A stretch of DNA of 64,000 nt. Origin: Allomyces arbusculus (lineage: Eukaryota; Blastocladiomycota; Blastocladiomycetes; Blastocladiales; Blastocladiaceae). Under the pieces are notes generated by a model. That model saw only the letters and a list, made by a program, of their open reading frames with translations, had not been told where the DNA came from and made no database searches. The stretch spans positions 124,001 through 188,000 of the forward strand of contig JADHYV010000041.1 of the NCBI GenBank assembly GCA_027604705.1, in the 5' to 3' direction. The position numbers were made by a program, and so were the translations under genes. This document shows positions 9,814 through 19,571 of this stretch, piece by piece; the stretch's first letter is position 1; every line of letters starts with the position of its first letter.

Positions 9814-11509
9814 ATGGTCGCCAAGCAGCACAAGTCGAAGCGCGTGACATGCCGCCAAAAGTACAAGATTCAGCGCAAGATCCGCGAGCATGACCGCAAG
9901 GTCCGCAAGGCCGCCAAGAAGAACCCCAAGTCGAACAGTACTATTTTGGCTCCCAACGCTTGCCATTCTTCACGCGTACCCGCGTGCTGACCCTGCTTCG
10001 CATCGCATTGCAGAGCCGCGCAAGGACCCTGGCATCCCGAACCTGTGGCCGTTCAAGGACGAAATGCTCGCGCAAATCGACGCGGCCAAGCAGCGCGAAG
10101 TCGCCAAGCAAGCCGAGATTCGCCAGCGCCGTGCCGAACTCAAGAAGCAGCAGCAGGCCGCGTCCAAGAGTGCGGCACCCAAGAAGCCCTCGGCATCCGC
10201 CAAGGCCGCGGCCGCGCGCGCGACCTCCGTCACGGATCTGGCCACGGTGTTCGTGCACGTGCTCGATGCGCGCGACCCGCTCGGGTCCCGCGCGGCGCAT
10301 GTCGAGGAGGCGCTGATCGCGCAGGGCAAGCGCGTCGTACTGGTGCTCAACAAGGCCGATCTTGTGCCCAAGGATATCGTCAAGCAGTGGCTCGCGCTGT
10401 TGCGCACGGAAGCGCCGACCATGGCATTGAGCGCCAAGACGCCCGAGCGGCCGCTCGGTACGCTCCCTGTTCTTCATACCAGTTCGCAGGCCTCCCAGCA
10501 CCCGACTCACCCTTCTCCACCTTCTCCCCAACCAGGCGCCCCCGCGCTCCTCGCCCTCCTGCGCGCACACAACGCCACCTCCGTTGGCGTCATCGGGTAC
10601 CCGAACGTCGGCAAGTCGTCGGTCATCAACGCGCTCAAGGGTCTTGCCGCGTGCCCCGTCTCCCCGACGCCCAACTTGACCAAGTCGGTCGCACCCATCC
10701 CGATCGACTCGTCGCTCACGCTCCTCGATGGTCCCGCGCTCGCGCCGCCTGCCGGCGGGTGCGCACTGCTCGCGCGCAACTGCACGCTGCGGCACGCGCA
10801 CGCGGCGATCATTGCCGTCCAGGTGATTTTGGCCCGCGCGTCACGCGCATCGTTGATGATGCTCTACAACTTGCCGCAGTTCAAGACGCCCGTCGAGTTC
10901 TTATCGCGTGTGGCCGCGGCGCGACTGCGTCGGAATGTCGAGGAGATTCAGGACGAGAAGGTGGTCGAGCAAGTGCTGGTCGAGGCCGCGCAGCTGGTCG
11001 TCAAGGACTGGCATGCGGGGAAATTGCCGTTCTACATCGCGCCGCCGGACTTGGACGAGAGTGTCGCCGACGAAATGGTCGCGCAGGTCGTCGATGTCGA
11101 GGAGTTGGACAAGGGGTTGTCGGGGCTCAAGACGGCCAAGGAGCTCGGCAAGGATTTTGTCGTCTTGGATCTCGCCGATTTGCCGGATGATGATGATGAC
11201 GACGACGAGGAGGAGATGGACGGGTCGGATGAGGACATGGACGAGATCGACGAGGCCGCAGCGAGCGACGAGGACGTCGACATGGACGAGGTCTCGGACG
11301 AGGAAATGGTCGACGAGGATGCGTCGGATGTCTATGTTGAGCCGGCACCGGCACCGGCACCGGCTAAGACGAAGAAGGGTGGCAAGCAGGCACCAAAACC
11401 AACCAAGTCGACCGCTGCCAAGTCGAGCAAGGCCGCGCCGACCGCGAGCAAAAAGAAGGTCGCGAGTGACGACAGCTACGACTTTGGCGAGTTTTCGTGG
11501 GGCGCATGA
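9814..11509 (+). CDS. nucleostemin-family GTPase (GNL3/Grn1 type), ribosome biogenesis
   Basis: Three exons, 9814-9937, 10014-10457 and 10536-11509, encode 513 residues. The N-terminus (MVAKQHKSKRVTCRQKYKI) and the KDPGIPNLWPFK segment are hallmarks of GNL3/GNL3L/Grn1. These nucleolar GTPases act in export and maturation of the 60S ribosomal subunit. The G motifs are circularly permuted as in the family: NKADLVP (G4) precedes GYPNVGKSS (G1). The G3 motif, normally DxPG, reads LLDGPALAP, so its glycine is lost. The C-terminus is acidic (runs of D and E around 420-470) and ends in a basic plus acidic tail. Exon joins restore SNKPRKDPG and LGAPALLALL. It shares an upstream region with the divergent ankyrin-FYVE-RING gene. 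Confidence 0.88.
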
Positions 11510-12029
11510 TGCTGGTTGCCGCGTCGTGTGTGTCGTGTCGTGATTCGATTTCGTTTTTCTGTGTTCGGTTTGTGCAAAAATCAAAGGGATTCTGCTCACT
11601 TCACTCTTGCGACCTCTGAAATTTAGTTGCTTGTGTTCAGGGACAACGCGCCTTTTTGATAGTGGAAAGGGTGGAGAAGTTGCCGTCACCAAAAACTAAA
11701 AGGTCGCGGAACCGGCGCCATCGTGCACCGCGCTGGAAACTGAAAGGAGCTCATGATGCGAGTTGCTCCCGACGCTCACGGTGTACGGCGGGGACGACGG
11801 GGAACGGCGGGGACGAGCACAATCTAGCCACGACCGAAACCAAGTAGAAATGAGGATGGCTCTTCATTGATGATGATAAATGCGGTCCAAGGAAAACAGA
11901 AAACATATCAAGGGCAAACCAAAACTGCAACCGACAACGATACAAAATAAACGTGGTGGGCATATCCAACGAATGAGAACTGGAAGCAGCAGCCAAGAAC
12001 GAATGTTCAACCGAACTCGAAAGCAGCAC
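11510..12029. other. intergenic, 3' ends of two convergent genes
   Basis: Lies between the stop codons of the GNL3-type gene (+) and antizyme (-). No coding potential seen. A GTAAGTGC overlapping the antizyme stop could be a splice donor into this stretch, but no matching exon is recognisable. Confidence 0.4.
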
Positions 12030-12963
12030 TTACAGCTCGTACGCGAGCAGCGTCACGGCGGTCGGGTCGTGCGCCATACTCGACGGCGCGACCAACTCAA
12101 ACCCTACATATCGCAGCGCCTTGATCGCCATAGCCTCGGCCGGATCGACGCACACAATCAGCTGCGTGCAGTGCAGCGTGTCCTCGGCCAGCTCGAGCAG
12201 CGCAACGACCGACGCGCGGAACGCGTCCATGGCCGACGCACCGGCCGGAGCCGCCGCAGGCGCAACGACTGCGGGCGCGCCGAGGTGCAGCGGCGGGATC
12301 GTCGCGTGCGGGCCAAACACGGGCGACGCCGGCGGGCTCGCGTAGGGCGTGCGCAACCCGTCCCCGGCCGCGGGATCCTTGGCGTCGTGCACGGGCACGA
12401 GCCGCGCGAGCATGACGCCGTCGTGCGTGACGGCGGCGCGCACCAAGTGTAGGCCCTTGGCAAAGTGCACCTCGAGCGCTGCGTCAAGCACGTCAGCCGG
12501 GTCCTGCGCGACGTGGTCGGCGAGCGGCGTCGCGGCAAACGCGTCGAGCACGTCGTCGACGGCCGCGCCCAGCACGTGCCCGCGCAGCGCCCAGTCCATG
12601 GCCGGGGGCGGTGGCGCGCGGTCGGAACTCGCGTGGCGGGGGTCAAAAGCACCACCCGATTTCCTTACCCAGCTTGTAGTACCAGTTCTCCTGCTTGACC
12701 GACGCGAACCGGAACAGGTGGCACGCAGCGGCCGGCGCGAGGGCCAGCGGCGCCTGGTCGGCGTCGGGCATCGCGGGCACGGCCCAGGCGGGGCCGGCCA
12801 TGGGCGAGGACGCGCCGAGGGTTGCAGCGAGTCCGGCGAAGTTCGGGGCGGCCACCGCGCCGCGCCCAGCGACGGCGGTGGCCTGGAAATTGGACGGTTT
12901 AATGTCGTTGCTTGTTAACATGGCGGCGAGGGGAATGTCGTTGATGGTACTGGGCGACATCAT
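12030..12963 (-). CDS. ornithine decarboxylase antizyme, expressed by +1 frameshifting
   Basis: Two overlapping frames. The first runs from ATG 12963 (MMSPSTINDIPL) for 106 codons to TTT, followed by an in-frame TGA (12645-12643). Skipping one base gives a second frame of 204 codons ending at 12030. Its C-terminal half (LLELAEDTLHCTQLIVCVD, then ALRYVGFELVAPS and LLAYEL) matches the antizyme fold of other eukaryotes (LLEFAEEQL...VFICF, LRTFSFLGFEIVRP, MAYTFE). Antizyme binds ornithine decarboxylase monomers, blocks polyamine synthesis and uptake, and delivers the enzyme to the proteasome. In the family, rising polyamines drive the +1 shift, giving feedback control. The residues before the stop, G-W-C-F, parallel the W-C-S before the shift in animals. 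A splice donor overlaps the final stop, so a small extra 3' exon is possible. The ATG 12960 codon is an alternative start. Confidence 0.88.
12640..12654 (-). promoter_or_regulatory. programmed +1 ribosomal frameshift site, TGG-TGC-TTT-TGA-C
   Basis: On the minus strand the zero-frame codons are TGG TGC TTT TGA followed by CCC. Antizyme genes classically shift at a sense codon next to UGA in a conserved UGG-UGC context. After reading TTT the ribosome would skip U and continue GAC CCC CGC CAC, entering the long downstream frame with no further stop. The 3' context is C-rich; I did not identify a stimulatory pseudoknot by eye. Confidence 0.82.
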
Positions 12964-13959
12964 GGTGCGATGCGTGTGGTTGATGAAGGCGAGCGGTTAC
13001 GAGGCGGCGACGGCGTCGGCGCGCTTGGGCTTCTTGGAGGGTGGGGAGCTCGTGAGGAAAGCTCCAGAGCAGAAGAGGATGGCGACGAGTGACTGTTCCA
13101 GCTTGACGACGGGCGCGGAACGGTGGATAGGCCCAGGTGCTGGAGGGTGGAGAAATCGGAGAAGAGTCGGGCGTAGCGCGTGAGCGATTGGGTCGTTCGC
13201 GTCATCGAAACGTTCCACGTTCGATCAAACAAACCAAGACGCACCTCGAGGCGGGACTATCGCAGATCAGGGGGCACACGAAGGGGAGAGGTTGGTGGTG
13301 GACGAGTGCGGACGGTGGTGGTCGACCGACACGAGCGTGTTGATGTTCTGTTGATTTGCGAGCGGGCGGTGAGCAGGTAGATGAGCAAATGCGACGGCCA
13401 AGTGCCAGGAGCTCAGCGATGCGGCACTCACCAGCACAGCGGACAGACAGGAACGGAGCGGGGGCAGGACCAGAGTGCGGGCAGTGCGGGCGGGCGGCAG
13501 GAGCGGGCACGAGGACAGGAAAGGCGGTCGAGAGCGTCGGTCGGGTTGGTGGTGGAGGAGCGCAGACGAGAGCCGTGTCGGTCGTGGAAGCGTGGGGGTG
13601 TGCGCTTTTTATGGGGTCGCCAGCTGGGACTCGGCCAGGGAAACGCGTCATAAACCTGTCCGAAACCGCGTGAAACCTCACGATCGCGAAGCCGACTCAG
13701 CTCAACACCTGGTCGAAAAGCAGGTCCAGGCCGCCGCACGTGGTCGTCATGCCGTCCGCGGACGCGGTCATGTGCGCAGCGCCGCCTCGCACCGTGTCCC
13801 ACACCACTCAGCCCGAAGTTCGAACCTCACCTCGCGTCTCGGTCGCACCACCGCCTCCGCTGGACGCCAAGCCTGCGCCAGGACCAACGCCAAACTTGCT
13901 GCAAGGACCCGCATTACGCGCCGCCCGCCGCCTGCGCCGCTGTTCACTGTTACTGCACC
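12964..13959. other. divergent upstream region, antizyme (-) and LRR protein (+)
   Basis: About 1 kb between head-to-head starts, probably including long 5' UTRs and possibly 5' UTR introns. On the plus strand AACTTGCTGCA lies at 13893-13903, 67 bp before the LRR start codon. A TATA-like CCCATAAAAAGC on the minus strand (about 13602-13613) could serve antizyme. No coding exon supported. Confidence 0.45.
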
Positions 13960-15676
13960 ATGTCGCTGCAAATCATCGACTACCTCGAGGTCGGTCGCGC
14001 CCCATGATCTGCCAATTGCCCCACCACACCCATGCACGCGACTTGAGCCGCCCATGCGCTGGCACCATGGCGCGCCCACTTCCAATCTTCGCACGACCAG
14101 CTCACCATGCCATGTAACGCATTTAACGGATCCACCATGTTGACCCAACGCCATCCGGCTCCGACACGCTCAACAGGGGTATAAGGTGCAGTGCACGCGC
14201 CGCGGCGCCTACGCGATTCCGTTCCTTCAGCGCCAGCTTGCCGAGTGCATCGACAACAGCATCACGCCCGAGACCTTTGCGCTGTGCGGCAACCACCCGG
14301 ACCTGCGCGACCACCGCATCACCGACGACTACCTCGACATTTTGCTAATCCCATTTGCCGGCCGCGATTTTTTGACCACCTTGGACCTCTCGTTCAACCG
14401 CTTGACCGATCGCGGTGGAGCTGCCCTCGCCAACTGGCTCAAGGTCAATCTGCGCGCTTATCTTGCGACTCGTTGTAGTCGCTCTGCTCATTAGACCCCT
14501 GCCCTGCAATCACGAATGTAGGACGCAAAATGCCTCCAGAACCTGATTCTCACGAGCAACGACCTCGGCGCCGCAGGTGCCGCCGCGCTCGCCAATGCCC
14601 TGACCTACAACACGACGCTGCGCGCGCTCGACTTGAGCCACAACCCGATTGGTGGCGACGGCGGGCTCGCGCTAGCCAGCGTGCTGCAAGTCAACACCAC
14701 CCTGCAAAAGCTCACCGTGCGGCACTGTGACCTGGCATTACCCGCGCTCATGGCACTGTGGACCGTTCTCCACCGCAACACGACGCTGGTCCATGTGGAT
14801 GTCGCCGATAATCTCGGCGGTGCGCACCACCACGCGCCATCGCTGCACGCCGACGCGGTGCGGCACGTGGCACACATGTTGGCCGTGAACCGTACGGTCA
14901 CGCACCTCGGGCTCGCGAAATTGAATATCGACGACTTTGATGTCGTGCAGCACTTGGCGCCGGCGATTGAGGCCGCGACGAATTTGGTTTCGCTGGATCT
15001 CTCTGGGTATTTACGCTCCCCTCCTCCCTCCTCTCTCCACCCAATGACGAATTGCTGACCCTTCCTTGCGCTCTCATCCAGCAACCACATCATGCAAGAC
15101 GGCGCACGCGCGCTCGCCACCGCCATCTCGACGCACCCGACCCTGACCACCCTCGACTTGCGGCACAACCACCTCGGTTCTGCCGGCGGTGCCGCAATCG
15201 CGCGCTCTCTCCTCGACAACACCGTCCTGACGCACCTCTACCTGGCCCACTGTGCCCTCGGCGCAGATGCACTCCTGACCCTCGCGCACACGCTGCTCTC
15301 ACGCACCAACACGACCGTGCGTGTCTTGGCATTGTGGGGCAACGAGTTTCATCACCGGCTCGTGGCCGGCCGGAACCCACCGACCGTACCGGGCGCGCCG
15401 GTGATGGACGATCAAGGCCGCGGCGCGTGCGAGGTGTGGGACGCGGTGGTCAAGGCGGGCCGGGTCGCGAAAGATGCACTGGACGTGTGTTTTTATTGCG
15501 TCGAGGGCGAGTGGAATGTTGCAAGGAATGCCGCGTTTGCGCCGGATCGGGATGAGGATGAGGATGAGGAGGGCGCGGCGGGGAGCAAGGATGCGCGGCG
15601 GGCACAAGGTGGGCGGAACGCGGTGCGACGTGTGGATGGAGTGGAGAGGGCCGAACTGGCGGGACTGGGCGTGTAG
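13960..15676 (+). CDS. ribonuclease-inhibitor-type leucine-rich repeat protein
   Basis: Four exons, 13960-13989, 14177-14443, 14522-15006 and 15082-15676, give 458 residues. The joins keep LRR phase: MSLQIIDYLE|GYKVQ, NWLK|DAKCLQNL, LDLSG|NHIMQDG. Repeats of about 28 residues with LxxLDLSxNxI and D/GGxxAL spacing (LTTLDLSFNRLTDRGGAAL, LRALDLSHNPIGGDGGLAL, LTTLDLRHNHLGSAGGAAI) are of the ribonuclease-inhibitor class, which forms a horseshoe used for protein binding. The C-terminal 90 residues are charged and end in an acidic DEDEDEE patch. Animal proteins of this shape include LRRC34-like proteins, but I cannot assign orthology. The first exon has only ten codons. Confidence 0.82.
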
Positions 15677-16301
15677 ATGGGGGCTGTCGGCTGGTTTGGG
15701 ACTTGCATCATGGCCAGATTCACACGTTTGTTGCTACAACGCGGACCTCTTTGCAGTACAGTTCTGTCATCGCATCCATGGACAACGATCATGGCGACGA
15801 GACCAGCGAGGTGCGAGTACACCGCGCACCACGCCAGCCGCAAAATGACTGCTGAGATTCAGGGGAAGAGCGCGGTACATCGCTACATGATGCCAAATCG
15901 CACCTGGCTGCCGCACCATTACTGATGCGCTGACATGCTTGCATGGACGGGGTGGTAATTTGGCTCAACGCGGCACATTGTCAGCCTGGGCGCAGGACGT
16001 ACGAGACCTCAGCCGCTCATAATATTCGACGCGTTGTTGCAAAACTTGTGCAGTATCAACGCCTGTCATTCGTTTCTGCACGCGGGAAGCTGTTAAAGGG
16101 CAGCAGGTTGCTGTGTCGAAAGGCAGCAGTTTGGGGAGATGGATGTGGGGGGGACCGTCAGACGTGTGAAAGGTGGAGGAAGCCATGTTGAGAAGCAAAG
16201 GCGAAAAGGTCAAAAACGGGGTCGTAGGGTTGGCGACGGCAAATTTAAACAACTAAAATATATACATTATGCTGTAATTTAGCCACAAGTCAAAATTGAC
16301 A
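15677..16301. other. intergenic, no gene seen
   Basis: The 3' flank of the LRR gene followed by AT-richer sequence approaching the tRNA gene. Frames on both strands are short and lack protein character. Confidence 0.4.
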
Positions 16302-16383
16302 GACAACATGGCCGAGTGGTTAAGGCGTCTGACTACTAATCAGATACCCTCGTGGTGCGCAGGTTCGAACCCTGCTGTTGTCG
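16302..16383 (+). tRNA. tRNA-Ser, anticodon ACT (intronless)
   Basis: A complete class II cloverleaf without CCA. Acceptor GACAACA (16302-16308) pairs perfectly with TGTTGTC (16376-16382). D stem is GCC/GGC. Anticodon stem TCTGA/TCAGA encloses the loop CTACTAA with anticodon ACT at 16335-16337. A long variable arm TACCCTCGTGGTGC follows, then T stem GCAGG/CCTGC with loop TTCGAAC, and discriminator G. The long variable arm and G73 identify serine. AGY-serine tRNAs in eukaryotes normally carry GCT in this same loop (CTGACTGCTAATCAG), so this copy differs at the wobble base. A34 would read AGT directly, or AGT and AGC if edited to inosine. The fold is otherwise intact. Confidence 0.92.
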
Positions 16384-16425
16384 AACGGAGGCTCCTTTCC
16401 ACACTGTGCAAATGCTAGAACTGAA

Positions 16426-16431
16426 TTTTTT
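16426..16431 (+). terminator. oligo-T, candidate pol III terminator
   Basis: TTTTTT, 43 bases downstream of the tRNA 3' end, is the first T run of four or more after the gene. Confidence 0.45.
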
Positions 16432-16827
16432 GCCACCGTCGCGCAGCCAGCCGCGCTTTCCATATTTCATTTGCTTATTGTGGACGCAACCTATGTAACG
16501 CCTCTGTTTCATTGGCGAGCGCACGTTGCCTGCAACCATTCCCTGCCAGTTGTTGGCGCAGTGGTCGCTGCGCTGGCGCACGCTGCCACGTTCAAGCAGG
16601 AGCGACAAACGTGCCACGAGATTAGCCTTCTCAATGGCCCTGTTGGTCTGGCCCTGGTTGGGTCTTTGGCCATTTGGCCCGACCATCTGGTCTGACTTAA
16701 ACATACATTGCAACAACCAGCTCTAAGGCCTCACTTGTTGTGGAGGGTCTCAGTGGATCAGGTTTAGCCAGAGTCCATCTGGTCGACTAACCTGGGACAA
16801 GCTGGGCCATTGGGAACGCTGCACGAC

Positions 16828-16896
16828 GGGGTCTTCATGCACGACACCACGGGGTCTTCATGCACGACACCACGAGGTCTTCATGCCTGACACCAA
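16828..16896. repeat. tandem repeat, three 23-bp units
   Basis: GGGGTCTTCATGCACGACAC plus CAC, present at 16828-16850 and 16851-16873 identically and at 16874-16896 with three changes. Non-coding; no known element recognised. Confidence 0.8.
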
Positions 16897-17104
16897 ACCC
16901 GGGCACGAAGACTCGAGCGTGCGAGACGCTGTGGTGACTTTCATGTGACAGCGTCTGCAAGGAACGGCTAACGGCTGTGATCGGTGCCTGGGTCTAAAAA
17001 TCCCGTCACCACCAGGCGCAGCGGATTCTTCACCCTATCGACGCCGTCGTACTGGCCCAAGACTGCCAGCAATCCGCTCGCCCGTCTTTAAGCTCGCCGC
17101 CGTC

Positions 17105-17627
17105 ATGTCGGTCAGTTGCCCCCGCTCGCGCTCATGGATCAATTTACCCAGCTTCTCAAGGCTGACGCTCGACCGTCCACTTGCGCACCGACCATAGTTT
17201 GTGCCCATCAACCCGAAACCGTTCCTGGCCGACCTGAATGGCAAGCCCGTGATTGTCAAGCTCAAGTGGGGCATGGAGTACAAGGGCATTCTCGTCGCCG
17301 TCGACGGGTACATGAACCTCAAGGTGCGTCGCACGGACGTGGTGGAGACGAGATGATTTCCGAGCATGTTCACGGACTCACGACGGTCCCTCGTGTAGCT
17401 GCAAGACACGGAAGAGTACATTGACGGCGTCAACACGGGCGCGCTTGGCGAGGTGCTCATTCGGTACGCGCTGCTCGTCCGTCGCCGCGCCCTCAAGACT
17501 GGTGGAGATGGCTGACGTGCGCCCTCCCTTTCTCTGAACGTCTAGTTGCAACAACGTGCTCTACCTCCGCGGCGCCGACACGGCACCAGCAGAACCGGCC
17601 GAGGACGTTGCCATGGACGAGGCGTAA
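17105..17627 (+). CDS. SNRPF: small nuclear ribonucleoprotein F (SmF)
   Basis: Four exons: 17105-17110 (only ATG TCG), 17198-17323, 17399-17463 and 17546-17627, totalling 92 residues, close to the 86 of the human protein. The spliced start [20 protein letters not shown] and the segments [33 protein letters not shown] and CNNVLYLRG are the Sm1 and Sm2 motifs of SmF almost unchanged. It is one of seven proteins forming the Sm ring around U1, U2, U4 and U5 snRNAs, assembled in the cytoplasm and acting in nuclear splicing. The tail is acidic (AEDVAMDEA). Three introns in under 300 coding bases, with a six-base first coding exon, is notable. Confidence 0.95.
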
Positions 17628-17832
17628 CGGCCCTCGCGCGTGCTCGCTGTGTGCGTGTTCACGAGGTGGACAACTCGCGGGCAAGCAAGGCCATCCGTTT
17701 TTTTTTTTGTACAGGTCATGATCGCATTATTTTTCGTTCTCTGAGTACATATTGGTTTTGCAACGTTTCCCAATCACGACTTGAGCTGTATTCACATTTA
17801 TCGGTTTTGCAAAAACGAGCGACCTCCTCCAC

Positions 17833-19118
17833 TTACTTGCCAAACCGCTGCTCCACCTTCTGCAACCGCTGCAGCGCGCGGTGTACAAACGCCGGCGTCA
17901 GCGCACACCCACCACCACCGGCCTGCTCGTGGTAGAGCTCCGACACGCGCAGCGACCATGGTGGGTAGCCCAGCAGTTGCAGCGCCGCGGTCGGGATCAG
18001 GACCAGGTCCGGGTCTGGGATCGCAGAGACCAGCGGGAGCGTGCCGTCTGAGGTGGAGGGGAGGTGGACGTGCCGCGCGATCAGCGCTTTGGCGTGGATT
18101 GCCGGGTCCAGGAGGTACACGACGAGGTCGGGCGTGGTGTAGGAGGAGTGCAAGGTGGGAGCGGCGAGTTGCACGTCCGGGATGTCGGTGTGCGGCGAGG
18201 TGATGCGCCATGCGCGCGTGGTGGGGGAGCGCGATGTGAGGTCGGCGTAGGTGCGCGACAGCTCGGTTACGGCGTGATCGCGGTCTAAGATCGATGTGCG
18301 CGTGAGAAACGACAAAGGGATCGTGTGGCACGCATCGGGGACCGCGTACCGGATCCAGGCGTCAGCAGTACGCTGACAGACACGAGCCCATTTTCGGACA
18401 ACGCAGTCACGGCCGTCGCAACCGCCACGGCTACTTGTCGCTCGGGCGAAGGGACCAGTCCAACCGCCGCCAACCCGCGCCATATGAGCCGCCACGGTGC
18501 GCACGGACCCCACGCGTCGGTCGCCCACGTCGGCGCAATTATCGCGAGATGCCGCGGGACCGTCGCGTAAGTGTGCCCCGGCGTCGGCAGACCCGCGAGC
18601 CATGCTCTCCACCCGGTGGGAGGTCGGCGCGATGCGGCCAGCCACCACTGCGTGAGGGACTTCGTGCTGCGAACAAGGTGCGGGATGGAGACAGCCACGA
18701 GCCAGTGCAGGGCGAGCACCACGGCAAGGAGCACCGTCAAGAGTGCAGTCCCGATCTGGGCGGACCAGGAGCTGCGAGCCGTGGTCGGTGGTGGTTGGTC
18801 GAGCAAAGGTTTCATAGAACCGTTCAGAGTGTGGTTCGCGTCAGGAACAGCGTGGCCCTTCGCGTGTTCGCATGGTCCGGCCGCGCGGTCGGCCGTTGAT
18901 GGCGAAACGGATGGCATCGAGGTGACGTTGGTCGCGAACCGAGCCGGGTCAGTGCTGCCGGTCTGTGGCGTTGTTGGTACAGCGAGTGCAACGCGCGGTA
19001 AACTTGCAGCAGCAGCAGGCCTTGCATGCAGTGCACGAGCGTTGTCGGGCGCGACCTTGACAGCTCGAACGATTGAAGCGTGGTCCAAGAGAGTCGCGAT
19101 AGCGGCAGCGTTGGCCAT
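17833..19118 (-). CDS. NUS1: Nus1/NgBR-like subunit of dehydrodolichyl diphosphate synthase
   Basis: Two exons, 19118-18350 and 18284-17833, give 406 residues. A hydrophobic segment near residue 130 (TALLTVLLAVVLALHWLVAV) is the expected N-terminal membrane anchor. The C-terminus fits the cis-prenyltransferase accessory subunit: DPDLVLIPTAALQLLGYPPW, then LRVSELYHEQ, ending in the QRFGK RxG-type tail (human NgBR ends QRLGK) that completes the partner's active site. The complex, in the ER membrane, makes the polyprenyl diphosphate precursor of dolichol for N-glycosylation. The intron was placed so that LLTPGS joins DRDHAVTELSRTY (donor GTACGC, acceptor TTAG). The N-terminal 120 residues are longer than usual and less conserved, so the start is uncertain. 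Confidence 0.82.
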
Positions 19119-19571
19119 GGGCGCGTATCGTGCTGGTGCAGCTGTTGGGTGGTCGTGGAGGAGAAGCGCAAGCTTGCAACGTGTTGGACGAGAGAGCGAG
19201 GGTGCGCCGATCAAGAGAAATGATGGTGTTGCGCCTCGCGCTGATGCTCAACGACGCCAGGTTGTCTCTCGCTGCTGCTCCTGAAATGATGTTCATATGT
19301 CACACGTGCTGCCACCTGCATGCCACGCTCGAGATGGGAGACGCGCCGCACGCTTCGATCTGAAGCGTGGATGGGCGCCTTCGCAGCCCCTCAACGCGTT
19401 CTCGGTTCCCACCACGGCTACAAGGAGCAACGTCGGGCAAAACCCAGCGCTGTCGACCGCGACGCCATTGCCCTCTCGTTGCAGAAATCGGCACCCGGCC
19501 ATGACCAAGGTGCAGCACTAGTCCCGGCATCCTACAGATTGACCACATTTACCTGCACGACCGACTCCGCC
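19119..19571. other. divergent upstream region, Nus1 (-) and F-box/LRR gene (+)
   Basis: 453 bp between head-to-head ATG codons. The F-box/LRR frame stays open back to about 19320, so its start could lie further upstream, but the peptide there is not domain-like. No TATA box or small gene seen. Confidence 0.4.

Larger units (their letters stand above)
16384..17104. other. intergenic with a short tandem repeat
   Basis: Holds the presumed pol III terminator of the tRNA, a 23-bp tandem repeat (16828-16896) and the promoter and 5' UTR of the Sm F gene. No other gene supported. Confidence 0.4.

Noticed and set aside
12600-12680. A 41-nt intron in antizyme (donor GTAAGG, acceptor GCGAG) instead of a frameshift
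   Set aside because: The acceptor would be GAG, unlike the CAG/TAG acceptors elsewhere in the window, and the UGG-UGC-x-UGA context is exactly where antizymes shift. Kept as the named alternative to test.
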